A stretch of DNA of 64,000 bases from Burhinus oedicnemus (GCA_008921705.1 VFFE01007901.1:472181-536180), one strand, 5' to 3'. Counted from the first letter of the stretch, positions 22,697-35,583 are shown. Notes: generated from the letters alone by a model not told the origin. Made by a program: numbers and translations.

Positions 22697-23446
22697 ACCT
22701 GCTACTATAACCTGCAGACTGCTTGCATCCTGGTCTACTTGTCCTCCATGGACACGTCTTCAGACCAAAGATCAGCTCTATCGAAGTTTATTAGAAAGCG
22801 TCATGATGAAGTTACTGCAAATTTACCATAAAGTAGAAAAACTGCAGACCTAAATTCTAGGATCTGCAAAAACCTGCCCTTACCAGACCCCAGGACCTCC
22901 ATTGAAGCGCCCGGTAAAAACTCACCCCGACAGCCATGAGCTACTGGTTCGCCACAAGCCTGGCTGCTCACCATTTAACAGCACGCTGGTTTTCAGAAAG
23001 CCAGATAATATCCGAAATCCTTACTCAGAGTCAGGTGGCAAGGTGGGAAATCAAATCATTTTACACCGGTCAGCAAGCGAGCATTGCTGAGCCATGTGGG
23101 TTAGTCAATAATTGGCCTTAATGAAGTAAAAGTTGTTTCATTAATATCGTTTTAAATGGATACTCTACAAAATCTGCCTGGGGGGATCTTGGGGTTAGGA
23201 AAGCCTTACGGTATATATTATTGCAGGATAACGGAATAGGGGCTGAGACACCAGCAGGATGAGCACAGGAGATAAAGAAAGCAGCAGAACACAGCCTCAT
23301 TAGCGGCTCTGGACCTGAAGGAAGAAGAGTATCGGCTTAACCCAAACCCGAGTAAGTCAAAAAAGATTTTTTGAAGGCAAAAGCACGGTCTGTGGAAATC
23401 TCATGGCTAAAAGGAGTTCCCACTGATTGTGTCTACCATCCATCTC

Positions 23447-23592
23447 GTTCATGGGAAGAAATGAGATTTAATAACTCCATGGTGCAAACGGGAAGGAACC
23501 TCTGGAATTTGCTAGCTTAGGGCATAAAAATTATTTCTGGAAAATATGAAGAAACAAAAAAACCCAAAACCCCACCCAAACTCCAGTCTCTT
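23447..23592 (+). repeat. 146-bp direct duplication, copy 2
   Basis: Second copy of the unit at 22551-22696, beginning GTTCATGGGAAG. Flanking sequences on both sides differ from those of copy 1, so the duplication boundaries are sharp. The spacing and orientation fit either a local tandem-style duplication or two insertions of one short unknown element. Confidence 0.95.
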
Positions 23593-24624
23593 CATGGGTC
23601 CTGCAGATGCTGGAAATGCGGCTGAGCCGATCACACGGGGCTCCGGATCCCGAATGCCTTGTCCCACCCGTGAGTCTCACCTCGGTCCATGGGCCGAGTG
23701 AGAGGGGCATTTCCAGGGTGCACCCTGCAGCCCCCCCGGGGGCACAGGGCACAAGGAGGAGAGCTTGTGCTCTGGGGGAGAGAAGCTCTGCACCCCCTCC
23801 TGCCCAGAGCTCTGAAGGCAGCTCTTCCCCCCGGTTCGGCAGAGAGCGACCTCAGCAGTCCGCGTGGTAGGTTTGGGGAGCTGCCGTGCTCCTGGACACA
23901 GATATAATTTTTTTGAGACCTCAAGACTTGGTCTGCTAAAATTAAGTGGCCTTCCTGAGTCTTTAAGTTTTGAAAGGAATTTGAAATATCCAATCGGTCT
24001 GCCTTTTCCTCCTTGTAATCTGGCTATTCCTGTATTGAGCCAGCCCCTGGTAGGAACCTCTGCGGCGGTCTGGCTTGGGGAATAATAAAAACCCCAACCA
24101 ACCTCTTTTTGCTTTTATTGCCCCAATTATTTCTGTCCTAAAACTATGAGCAATGAAACTCTTCTTTTTACCAAGAAATGGATGGAGTTTCCTGGTTTTC
24201 ACTAGGCTGGGACATGGCTATGACGCTGGGTAGCTGCAGTACACCCAAGCCCAGCTGCCAGGCTTTGGAGAGCGTGGGGCTGGGAAATGCCTTTTCTCCT
24301 ACATCAAGTCGGGACTTCAGATCTGGTCAAATACCAACAAGCTGAAGTGTGCTCCTGGCTGCCATCAAACCACGTACCTGCCACGCTTGTTGGGGTTTCG
24401 TCGCTGGATTTTTTGCTTTCCGTGAGACGCAGGATGGACCGCTGGGTTTCTCCAGCTGGAAAGCCAAGCACTGGAGGGAGGGATGGTGTCCCTGAGCTGT
24501 GTCCCATAACCCTCTGCATGCACAGGGACGTGCCGGGGACTCATTTGTGTATTTCTGTAAGCACCATCTTTTGGTTTCAGGCTCTATTTCTTTTCAGATT
24601 CAAGTGGTAAAGGCTGCATAATCT

Positions 24625-24849
24625 TCAGACCGCTGCTTTTGTTTTAAAGTGTGTTGGCATCCCCTTCTTCGGTATTGGCTGCGACAGTCCAGGAGTGGAA
24701 GGCTTCTGATTAACACATTGTGCACGTATCCTGACATGTTGCCCGGTTTTAATATGCTCTTTTATCAGGTCACGCAGTCCCTTTGAAGGTTCTTTGCATA
24801 TTTCCAGAGCACAATATCTACAAACAACTCCCGCTTCCTGCCTTCTCAC
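24625..24849 (-). pseudogene. possible decayed zinc-finger reading frame
   Basis: On the minus strand a 74-codon open stretch contains a C-x2-C pair (VVCRYCALEIC) followed after 18 residues by H-x5-H (KEHIKTGQH) and a basic tail. This layout recalls BED/hAT-type or CGGBP1-like C2H2 fingers found in transposases and genes derived from them. A stop codon precedes it in frame and no ATG opens it; the first codon is GTG. It could be a fossil of a DNA transposon or host exon, or chance. No downstream catalytic domain is seen. Confidence 0.2.
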
Positions 24850-27380
24850 TCACTTAACACCCATGTTGACAATCTAAATGCTACATCGCCTGATCACCAG
24901 CAAGTTTCTCTTTTGACTTGTGTCTTCTTGAATTAAAAGCAAAACAAAACAACAGGAGAGGCTTCCACAATGAGACTCCTGCCCTGGAAATTGCAGCCAA
25001 CCAAAATGATAAATCTGACCTCTCCTTCTTCATGAACGTCAGCTTGCCTGAAGCAGGTTGACGCTGGGGAGGTGCTCACCCCAATTTGCATTACAGTAAA
25101 TAATAGAAATTTTTGCTTCAACCCTTTTATTTAGTGCATTTTTAAAAATACGACTTAAAAATTAACTAAATCAGGTTGCTTTATTCCCAAGGGAGACTTT
25201 GCGTACAGCAAAATAACAAAGTGTAAATAACAATGTGAGTAGTTATTGGGGTAAATACATGCACCACCCAAGGATGCCCATGGCTACAGAACTGCCTTGC
25301 CCTCGAGGAGGTGCCAGATGGAGATTTCTACATTTTCACCTCTACATCTCTACACACAGGTGTGGACGTAGCCTTTGGCATTTTGTCAAGAGAAGGCCAA
25401 CCTCACCGAATCCTGTAGATCAAGGAATATCCTATTTATTAAAATTGTGCTTCAGCCAAATACAAACTGTTGGACTCAGTTTGGGAGCAATCCGATGAAA
25501 CCCCATGGTCTGTGGTGCAGAAAAGGCGCATGTCTCTTCCAGTTCCTGGGAAGTCCAGGCTTTTATTGCAATTGATAGGAAAAAACCAATCCTTTTGGCA
25601 GGTGGTTTTTTCCATCTGTCTTGCACTTCAAATTCAGGGTGAGTGAATGAGCTTTGGGCATCACTGCTGTCCCTCTCCACCCGTAGCAAAGCGATGCTGA
25701 GGCTCCGATGCCTCGTTTTTGGGTGAGTGAAGCTGTGGGAGGTGTATTTTGCCTGTGAGGCTCTAGGAAAGACCTCTGGCCTGCAGTCTCAGTGTTATAA
25801 TTGATTGGGAAGACGCCTGGTGACACCAGGATGCTCACTCTGTCCCATCAGGTGTTCTGCCAGCCGGGGAAGGCAACCTGCTCCCTCCCGGTCATCCTGA
25901 ATGGAGACGCAGCCTAGACAGCTGTGCCGTGGTCAGAACAAGAGGTTGGGGTTATTGTCCCAAGTGAGACCCAGAAGGTCCCCCCATACTTCCCTCCAGT
26001 TATCTGTGAAGTTTGACAATTTCTCATGTCAATCCTCTTTAACCACCTGTAAAATCCAGCTATCCCTCCCAACATCGTTTGTCTTCTGTCATCTTCTGAC
26101 ACTGGCATCTGTCACATCTGGCGATTCCTTCTGTCAAGACCAGTAGTTTGAGCTCCAGCCAGGGGCCTCATCGGTGGCCTAGTCATTTGCCTGGGCCACC
26201 CTCCAAAAAATGCAGTTAGGTGGTAAACAAATTGACCAAGGTTAGGTGTAGTCTGTGCTGGTTTCCACCCTTCTTTTTACAGGTGCTGCAAGCGAAGATG
26301 AGGCAGATGGCTGACCTCATCCTTTTGAGTGCTCCTGCAGGTCCTCGCCTTGCAAAGGATCCCCACAGCCAGCCTTGAATAGCCCCTCCACCCTGCCCAC
26401 CCTGGGCAAAGCTGGAAGCCAGCATCCCGGCTCCCACAACCAAGGATGCCCTCTCCTTCCAGCCCTGGCAGGGGGGCTGACCTGGCCCCCATAGCGGCGA
26501 CCACCTCTTCTGTTGAAAGCAGCTGGATTTTGGCATGCTCCTGTAAGGGAAAGGAAATCTTTTTTTTTCTTTCCCCTTCTTCTTCTTCTTCTCCTCCTGC
26601 ATTTTGATGGGGCTCGAGATCTCTCGGAGGAAGACGCTCTTCCCTTTTTATCAATTAGGAGCACACACGCGCGCTCTCTCGCTCTCTCTCCCACCCCTAC
26701 TCTGCTTTCCTCCCAGCTCCCCTTGGCTGCCGGTTTCAGACAAAGATGTGTGAGTTCTTTGATCTGCCTGGCAGCCACCACTGGGGGATTGGCTTGGAGG
26801 TTAATTACACACAGGCCGTCTCCAGCTGTGGCAGGGAGCCATTCGGCTGGAGAGGGAGCCGTCCCTTCTCCCCCCCAGCTACAAACTTCAAGGGGACAGG
26901 AGGGCAAGGAAGGTACCACTGAAACCCCTTTTGATATGACAAACGGGCTCCTTGCTTGCCTCTCTGGTTCTTGTTTTGTTTGTCTAACTGGTATTTGAAA
27001 TATGGATGAGCACTCAGTCCTGAGGGTCTAGCCACCGTCTTAACAAAACCTTGTCTTCTTCCTCCCCCCCGCCCCTTCCCCTTCCCGCCTGGGCAGGACT
27101 GGAGTTTAGCTCTCCTCGCTGTCTGTCTTGCCTGTCCGTGTGTCCTTGTCCAGGACCCTCTGCTCGCCTGCCCATGACTCAGCCGGTCTCGCAAGGAGAT
27201 GCGGAGGCTGGACCCTGCGCTCAGCGCTCTGCAGCCATGGCAGGCACGGGAAGCCTCGTCCCGCGGCGGAAAGTCGCTCGAGCTGACGGCTGGCACCCGG
27301 GAGCTTTGCGTTCAATCCCACTCTCTGCGGCTGACTTGCTCGGTGATTATCTTCTTTTTCCCCCCTTTCTTTCCTTTAAA
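24850..27380. other. non-coding stretch with an AT-rich patch and a pyrimidine tract
   Basis: A perfect octamer motif (ATTTGCAT) lies at 25084-25091, at the start of an AT-rich patch running to about 25250 that could be regulatory. A polypyrimidine (TTC)n tract occupies 26562-26599. The 200-codon minus-strand frame at 26317-26919 reads through this tract as a run of lysines and arginines and is not credible as a protein. Confidence 0.5.
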
Positions 27381-27384
27381 GCCA

Positions 27385-27480
27385 CTTAAATCCCTACGTG
27401 CCTCAGTTTCCCAGTCTTCACAATAAAGGCAAGAAACATTTATCTGCTCCTCGGGGTTGGATTGAGGCTGATTGATCTGC
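27385..27480 (+). repeat. MIR-like SINE relic
   Basis: The order 'ACGTGCCTCAGTTTCCCAG', 'AATAAAGGCAAGAAACATTT', 'CTCGGGGTTGGATTGAGG' parallels the MIR core and the following CTACCTCATAGGGTTG...GAGGATT region. It is preceded by a long pyrimidine run ending TTTAAAG. Confidence 0.5.
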
Positions 27481-29798
27481 TTGTCCAACATCCCAAACAA
27501 GGCAGTGCCGCAGAAGAGAGCTGTTGATGTAATCCCCCCTGCATTAACAAAATCCTTCCCAAAAGGAGCTTACATAGACGCTTCAGGGCAGGGTGCGGTT
27601 GGATTTCGGTTGCTTTTCAGTGGCTCATAGGCCCTTCCTCTGGCTGCTGGGCTGCCCCACCACATCTAAGTGTGGGGCTGGAGTCAAAGGATCCCACGCG
27701 GTGAGCAGAGGGAACCTCAGGCAACAAGGTCAGCCCGTCAGTAGGACCAGCAGTAGGCAACAGCCCATGTCCTCAAGGGCATCACGCAGCCTAGACTGCA
27801 CCCACACGGGAGTGCAGCCCCCTGCTCGGATCTGGGCCTTCTTCCGAGCAGATTTGGGGCAAGATCCAAATTCCTCACGCAAAATGCTTTTCTATTGCAG
27901 TGGAGAACTGCAGCAGGCTCTGCTGCCTCTCGGTGGAGAATAACGATGATCTGGGGCAAAACACGCCTGTCTTGAGAATTTGCACGAAGCCAACCTGCCC
28001 GTGCGCTTGTCGGGGACGTGAGCGGAGCTCCGAGCCGAGCAAGCAGAGGACACACATCCGCATATACCTTTTTGCCGGCAAGTAGAAGGTTAAGCGTGAC
28101 TTGTGCATGGACCTACGGGTGCATCCCAAGCCCTTGCACACCACGATGGGATTTGAACTTCTTCCTAGATGCGGGGGCTGCTGGTTTGCGCAGCAAAGCA
28201 ATATTGAGTCTAATATTGGTTATCTTGGTTAAACTAACAAGGAGCTGTAGTTCAGCCTCCTCCTCTGTTCCCTCTCCCTTCCCTCACCACCCACACACTG
28301 CCGGCTGGAGGAGAGGCGGCTCAGCTGCTTTCTCCATCCATCCATCTGCACCAAGGGCCACCCCGTGGGTGCCATGGGGCTGGGGACCAGTGCCCGGGGC
28401 AGTGTGTGTGCTGGTGGGAAGGGGCTGCTGCCTGTCTTGGCTGCCCAAGCCGAGAAGCTGTTCCCATCACACGGCAGCGAAGCGATTGTTCTGCGCTGCG
28501 GGCCTTTCACGGCTTCGTAATGAATAGGGACACGGCTAACATTTTACAAAACGCTCCTTCTCCCTGGGAGACGGCCAGCGCTGACACTTTGAAGCTGTTC
28601 CAGAGTCAACAGATTCAAGAAATGAGACTAGTGGAAGGAGACGGGCACATGGCTTCCCAGCTGCAGGCAGGGGAGGAGGTGGCATCCTTCGGCCTCAAGT
28701 GCCACCCAGAGATGACGACACTGGGGGATGCTTGGGTGAATTGCAGAACCCATTTCTGCCCTCCCTCATGTCCAGGGCAGGGCTTTCTCTGGGTGGAGGC
28801 AAAGAGGGAACTACAGGTAATGGAGGTGGTGGTTTGCTGCCCTTGTCCATGCTGCCCAGACCTTCCTTATGGGTTGTATAGGAGACAGGCTCTCCTGAGG
28901 CTGGTGTGATGCCCTCCCCTAGCTCAACATGCCTGTTTGAAAAGCTACGGTGGGGACAGGGGACACATCTGGTGCTTGAAGGCCCTCTGGAGACAGCACT
29001 TGGGAGGTAGCACCCACCACCTTGGAGTCCTCACTGCGCTTTCTCGAAAGGCCGAAGTAAAAATGCCTGGGCAGACCAAGTGCCTCAGAGAAATCCCCTT
29101 CCCATTCTCCATCCTGTCCCTGCTTGCACTGTCACCTCGCTGCTGTCACCCTCTGCCTCCTGCCCCTCTACCCCAGCCACCCCACCGAGCTCCTGCCCTG
29201 CCAAGGCAGGAGATGGAGGAGGGAGGGATGGGAGCTCCCTCTTCTGCTGGCCAACCTCAGCCCCTTGCAGTAAAGCTTGTAATAATGGGTAACGAAGGAG
29301 GTAGGAGCACCATGGGGAACAGGAGAGACTGCTGCCTTTCCACACCCCATTTATCCTGAATTAACACCGTGTTTCAGTGTTTCTGTTGATCTTTTTTAAG
29401 GGCAGGAAGGATTTTTCCCTTTCTCACCATGTTGCTTGGCTTCTGGGTGGCTATTCCATGTTTTCCTCTAAACATTTAAGATCTAAAGGTTCCCTGGCAC
29501 AGTGAAGATCTCACATCCTGAAATCACAGCAGGCAGAGAGGTGGGGGGGGGCAGTGTAAGAAACATCAGCTCTTGTCTCGCCCCAGGGTAACTGCGATGC
29601 TCCCGGTTTCCCTTGCTCTCCTCCTGGAACACACGGATTTGGGCGCTTTGACTATTTTATGCAAGTTGTAAGCTTGTTGGAGGGCAGGGCAGCGTTGGAA
29701 AACCTGCCGAATAGGTGGGTTTTGTTGCGGGTGTAGAGATGTGCTCTATGGTCTTTTCCGATGGTTGCAGGACCGACCACTTGCAGCTGAGCTCATCG
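27481..29798. other. non-coding stretch, nothing recognised
   Basis: GC-balanced to GC-rich sequence with many overlapping open frames on both strands and no recognised domain, RNA or repeat family. Short tandem words (CATCCATCCATC near 28336) are the only repetition noticed. Confidence 0.5.
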
Positions 29799-30022
29799 TG
29801 AAAAATTTCTTCCTGATATTTATTCTAAACCTCCCCTCTTCCAGTTTGAAGCCATTCTCCCTCATCCTATCACTACATGCCCTTGTAAAAAGTCCCTCTC
29901 CAGCTTTCCCGTAGCCCCTTTCAGATACTGGAAGGGGCTCTAAGGTCTCCCCAAAGCCTTCTCGTCTCCAGGCTGAAAAACCCCAACTCTCTCAGCCTGT
30001 GTCCCTTGTTTGTGTACTGTAA
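29799..30022 (-). mobile_element. CR1 LINE, internal fragment lacking its 3' tail
   Basis: On the plus strand this reads the reverse complement of CR1 ORF2 C-terminal sequence: 'AATTTCTTCCTGATATTT', 'CATCCTATCACTACATGCCC', 'CTGAAAAACCCCAACTCTCT'. The usual terminal ~150 bases and ATTCTATG tail expected on the left are absent. Most CR1 copies keep the 3' end and lose the 5' end, so this copy has been broken after insertion or rearranged. Confidence 0.92.
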
Positions 30023-33000
30023 AGTAGGTGATGGTGATTTCCTGCTCCTTCTGGCTGCACCAGAAATGCATTTATAGACCTCATATCCGCAGCCAGCTCT
30101 TTGACATGCACAGCGACGTGGGCACGTATTCTGTCCTCTTCTCCTCTCTGATAACTTCTGGGTTGCAATTCCCACCCCAGCAGGGTGTTGAGCTGCTTTC
30201 AGACCTCACCTCCGAATGGTGGTGGCAAGTGTGGACCACAGTCATAGCAAATTGCTCTCCCAGCTACTGGATACTGGCTTCTCTTCCAGCTCACGTTAGG
30301 GGTGGTCCTGCCCACTCATGCAACACCAGCTTCCATCATCTCTGTGCACTTTTCCACTCCTAAACATATCTGACACTGAAGGTATGGAGACGCTAGAAAA
30401 TAGATTAGGAGATGTGCAGCAGGGAGGGGTGAAGAAGATCTCTTGCTCCTCTAAGGAAGGGAGGATCCTTTCAAACCTTCCTGTTGCAAGGCAGCGAAGA
30501 GATTAGTCTGCCCCAGAATATTTTTCCAGTACCAAATTCACTTCAAAGATCCCTCTAGGACTTTTTATTTACTTGGAGCAACTTTACCTATCTCCTACTG
30601 ACACTAACGGGGGATACTCCCACACAGGGGCCATACAGCACGTAGTCACTTAAACACAGAAAGGGCAGGCAATGAAAGCACATGGCAAAGAAGAGTTTGG
30701 CTGCTCTCAGAACAGCTTTAGGAAAGGTGGAGTCTTCCCCAGAACTCGTTAAATGCTCACTTGCTACTGGTAGGGGCTTTCCTGTCTCTTTTGGTGGGGA
30801 TTTGAATAGCGAGGGAGTCAAAGCAACTCTCTTCTCCTGCCATCGTGCCCCAGTGAAGGGGCATGTGAAGGACACCAAGGCACACACAGGTACAGGTACT
30901 CCCCACCTTTTCTCTATATATCAATCAAAGTATGAACGAAAGGCAGCCCAGGGCAGTGGCAGGAACCATTTGCCTGGGAATCCATTTTAGAAGAACATAG
31001 GACATATTTGTTTCCGTAATTTCCCCACCGGGGTTGTGACAGAAGCAATGAGGGCTGTGGTTGGACCATCTCCTTCCACCCAGGCTTCAAACGAGCAACA
31101 GGACACCCAGAGGCTCTGGGTCCCCATTACTGTCAACAAAAGGCAGCACGGTCCGACATGTCTATCTGTTTTCCATGGGTGAGCAATTCACAACCTCAAG
31201 TCAACACTCCCTGGCCACAGAGACGGCTGTGGTCTGGCAGGTTTGGGTGAGGAGGTGTCCTAGGTTGACCATAGCTTTATGGAGAGACCCAGTCATTGGT
31301 ACTGGAGGTCTTGCAGAGCCCTGTGTGACCCACCAACTCCCCCCAGCTGCCTCCAGGGTCTCGCAGATGCTCCTGCTCGCTCAGCCAAGTGATGTTATTC
31401 ACCGTTTGTTCCTTAAATGTTTCTCCTCAAGCTGTCTGCAAAGGATTGTATTAAATAACACACCTAAAAAGTTGATCCCCTTCTGTTTTACTTGGCCAGA
31501 GGACCCCGTGACCTTGGGGGCAGCCGGGGTGGGAAGGCAGAAGGGAGGATCTGAGGAGGCAAGCTGGCTCAGAGAGTCTGTACTTGCACTGAGCTGTGAG
31601 AGAGCAGGTCCCCAGGGCCCGTCCGTGTGCGCGTGGGGAGCCATGGGCACAGAAACGGGCTTCGGGGGAGATGTGGAGGTCAGCAGTGCCCACAGCAGCA
31701 GCTGGTTTGTGCAGAAATAGCGGTGGAAGCTCTTCTTATGTGTGGCCAGCAAGCTCTTTCTGGAGCTGGAGCCCTTCTCCTGCTTATCCGGGCTGTGAGC
31801 GCCTCTTCCCCGCACTTTCCCGTAAGTCACATCCCTCAACTTGTGCTAAGTGAGGTCTCACCGCCCACAAGTGCTGCTGCACCCCTTTGCTCTGTGATGG
31901 GGGAGGCAGGAGCTGGGGAGCCCACCGAGACCCAGCACCCCCCTGGGCAGGGTCCCACCCAGGGAGGGAATGGTTAATCTCCCGAAACGTTGAACCCTGG
32001 TGGGCTTTTTTTTCCACAATAATGAGAAGCGGAGTGCGCCCATCGCAGTGTGATTATTACCTGTTTATTTTTTCATGAGGCTTCTCCACTGTGTGTCACT
32101 CTAGTGTCATCATCCGTAAACACATTGATTTAACCATTACTTCGGAACAGCACTCGCCTGCTCCGCAGACTGGATACCTGTCCCCTGGGGGGACCTGGAG
32201 TGACGAGGCGGGCTCAGAGCTCATCCTCGGGCTCTGCTTCACTCCTCCTGCAGTATTTGCCCCTCCTCTAGCTCCTTTTCTTCCGTTCGCCTCTTTCTTT
32301 CCTCTTCCTCTCCTTTTGCCCTCTGCTCCACCTCCCGCTCCCGTGCAGCTTTCCGTCCCCTTCGCTTCTGCCACCTGCGCTCAGCGGCAGGCAAAGGACC
32401 CGCCACCTCTGCTGCCCCGGCCTCGTGCCCTGCAGACACGGCAGCAGCTCCGGGTTATCACCCCTCGTGTTCGGCTGCACGCCGTCAGGCACTGCTCGGT
32501 GAGCATCCCTGCATCCCTTCCCGCGCCCTCATGAGGGATGCTCCTGAGGGACCTTCCTTGCGGAAGCTCTCAGCACACAGCGGTGACAAGAGGTGGCCAT
32601 GCACCAGGGGTCTCTGTGGACCTGCAGGGTGGGATTCGCCTCTTCCCCTCCAAAGGTGTGTGAGCAACGAAATCTGGGGGTTTTTTGCATGGTCTAAGGA
32701 GAGAGCAGTCACTGCAGGGACACCCTAAGGGGGTTCCCCGGGAAGGTTTTTGGAGCTGTTTCTCCCTGGATAAGAAGGGAACCAGCCAGCTTAGTTCTAG
32801 ACCCCTCACTATTAACCATGGGAAGTAGAGAAGTTGAAGCCGCCCTGGGCGACCTGCTGTGCTGCCCTCCACTCGTACTTGCAGGTGGTGGCATATGGAA
32901 CATCTGGGCACTGGTCTGCACTCAGAGGAGCCTTGGACTGGGAATCTGATACCATTATAAGGCTGAAATCCACACACCATGGGTTGGGGGAAGCTCTCAG

Positions 33001-34085
33001 AAATTGAGTATCATCACATAGGGTGTTTGCAGAGTTACCTCTATTCCGAGAGAGACCTTCCTCTCTTCTCCTGTCCCCCTACCTGTAAAACACCCCTCCA
33101 TGTCCTTCCTAAAAACTTTCCCCAGGCAGCCTGTAAGTCAGGAACCATCAAGGATGGAGGATTAGGAGGTTTACTGGCTGGCTGGTGAGGGTGCCATATT
33201 ATGGATGTTGTCACAAATATGATAAAGGATGTAATCCAGACCTTTGCACCCAAAGTGGATACAAAGGGTTTGATGTACTGCGGGACAGCCAAAACTGCTG
33301 AAGACCAGCCGTCTGGTGCCATTATTTTAGGTTCATGGCCGTGTTTCTTTCCATGGGTATTGCTCTCCCTCCTCTCCTTCTTTCACTCAGCCCAGTTTGG
33401 GTCTGTTAGGCTTGGAGTCCGTGTTTGCCATCCTCAATGCCGTGGTGGTACAGAGGGAAAGCCTCAAGGAAGGTGTTTGAAGTATTTTATTTTTCAGATT
33501 TCTGCAAAGATACTTGGAAGGAATTGAGAAAAATTAGGGAAGAATATTTGAGCTTGAAACTTTTCAACAAATCCATTTTTCTGCTTCTTTTTCCTTGTTA
33601 TGATCCCCAGAGCAGACGAGGGCCAGGGAGTTTCTTCACCCCTCATCCCCACCCCACCAATGGACCAGTTTGCTCCAAGCCTACCTTCACTCCTGGAGGC
33701 GAAAGGGCCCAGAAGGACAGCTGGTGTCATTTGGAAGCAGAACAGCACCTCAGAGGGGATGTTAGGCAGAGCTAGGCAATTAATTTACCAAAATGATACC
33801 CCCCAGACACCCTTGTGCCTAATTCAGGCTGAGGAGTTGGTGGCACTGGGGACGTCCCACAGCACCGTGCAGCCCTGTCTTATGGCTCAGGTGCCACCAA
33901 GGTCCCCAGGAGACATGTCTGGGTTGATGTTAATCATCAGAGGGCTGGGGACCACCGAGGTGGAGCTGGCTTGGGCGCTGCTCCACAGTGAGTGCCACCC
34001 GCTGAAGAAGTGTCCTCGGGTAGAGCGGTGCCAGCTGCTGCTTTGGTCCTGAGTCACGCCAGGATACGGCCCTGGGGCTCTGCTC
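30023..34085. other. non-coding stretch; longest chance frame of the window
   Basis: No gene is recognised. A 219-codon frame runs at 31061-31720 (+), the longest free of N bases. It shows no known motif, no hydrophobic or helical pattern and no splice context. A pyrimidine-rich tract ending in GTGCAG lies at about 32242-32349 and resembles a splice acceptor region without a convincing donor after it. An AT-rich patch at about 32045-32145 is unexplained. Confidence 0.5.
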
Positions 34086-34089
34086 TTGA

Positions 34090-34210
34090 AGTTATTTAAT
34101 CTGCCGCCTGCTTTCCTCTTCGCCTGTGCAAAACGGAGGCAGCGCCTACCCCACCTCTGCAGTGCCGCGCGCGTGAATCCATTAAAGTCTCCGCAGTGCT
34201 CCGATACTCT
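34090..34210 (+). repeat. MIR-like SINE relic
   Basis: The order 'TTATTTAATCTGCCGCCTG', 'CTGTGCAAAACGGAGGCAG', 'CGCCTACCCCAC' and then 'GTGAATCCATTAAAGTCTCC' tracks the MIR core and 3' half (TTAACCTCTCTG, CTGTAAAATGGGGAT, TACCTAC, GGATTAAATGAG). It is the longest such relic noticed here. Confidence 0.55.
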
Positions 34211-35583
34211 GGAGCCGAAGGACCTATCAGTACCTTGCTAAAATGGCTTTGCTAATCCCCACTGTTCGCGAAGGAATCGGCAACGGTCCCTGAGGGACCC
34301 TTTTGTTCTGCTGTCAAGGCCTGGGCTTCTTAGCTGAGTCTAACAACCCTGAACGCTTTCGCAGGAAAGCTCCGTGTGCATTATTTATTATTGTCAGGAT
34401 TGTTACACTTAATAGTCACACTCACCTGCCCACCGCACGCTGCAGGGTGATACGATGCCTTCCCGGCTCCGGTACTGCTGATGCACGGCCCCGTCCTGCA
34501 GTGGCAGAAGGGTTAGTATGAGTGTGTCAAGGTGATGGTGGATGGGGGTCTTTCTTGGCCAAAGAGAAGGTCCAGGTGCCTACAAGAGTGGGGGATGCTG
34601 CAGTCAGCGCTGCTTTAGGAGACGAGTGAAGGAAAGTGTCCGGCGAGGCCAGAGGCTGAAGGTGGACAGGGAGGAGGGCTTGCGGAGGGAAGGGAAACCA
34701 TCTTCTCCTAAGCATCTTCCACAGCATGGCAGAAAGTGCTGCGTCTGAAGGCCAGCGAGGAATTCCTGTCTCTAGAGCAACCTTGGGAGGTGCAAAGAGA
34801 GAGGGTGAACAGGGTAAGAACGGAGATGAGTTTAGGACTTCACTCGTGACGAAGACTGAGGAATTTCAAGGGACACAGCCTCCCTCCCTGGAAGTCTTAC
34901 GAATGTTGAGGACCGATGACAAACTCCTCCTGGGGACCTCCCAGCTCGTGTGGAAACAGGGCTCGGGGGCACAACGAGCTCACAAACCTCCTTCAGACCT
35001 GCCCGGCCGCCTGAATAGTCAGGAAAAGTCCTGCCCATCTCCCTGGGGTCTTCTCCTCTCTTGGAGAGGAGCTGCAAGGCTGGGCTGCCCTTGGAGGATG
35101 GGTGGATGGACGGGTGGCTGGTGTGGGTGGCCGTGACACCGGCTGCACGCGGTGCTGCAAGGGCGAGCTGGCTGCCACCAAGGGGCTCCATGCTGTGCAC
35201 CGGGCAGTCACCATCTGGTCCCCACCACTTCCAGTGGCCACGACCAGCCAGGCAAGGGACACCCCGGGGAGGAGAACGGCAAGAGCAGAATGTTGGAGAG
35301 GAAAGAGGGACAGGGAGGCGATGGAGGAGAGGAAGAGGATGCAGAAAAGAGGAGGAAGAATGGAAAGCAGGGAGCAGAGTGAGAATACACACTGGAATCC
35401 AGAATTGGTTTTTTCCTCCCAGAAGCCGCCCAGTTTTAGCAAAGTCCTTTTCTGTCTTTAATGAATTCTGGCTCCCTTCCCCCTGCCGACCCCGGAGAAG
35501 ATGGAACATTTCCAAGAGCAGGAGGGAGGGAGCGGTGAGAGGGGCTTGGAAATAAAATTTAAAGGGGGGAAAAAAAAAAAAAA

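Noticed and set aside
26317..26919. 200-codon minus-strand frame
   Set aside because: Contains a Lys/Arg run translated from a (TTC)n microsatellite and no domain.
31061..31720. 219-codon open frame, the longest without N bases
   Set aside because: No motif, no signal or membrane segment, no repeat pattern, overlapping frames on the other strand, and no splice context. In 64 kb of GC-balanced DNA such a frame is expected by chance.
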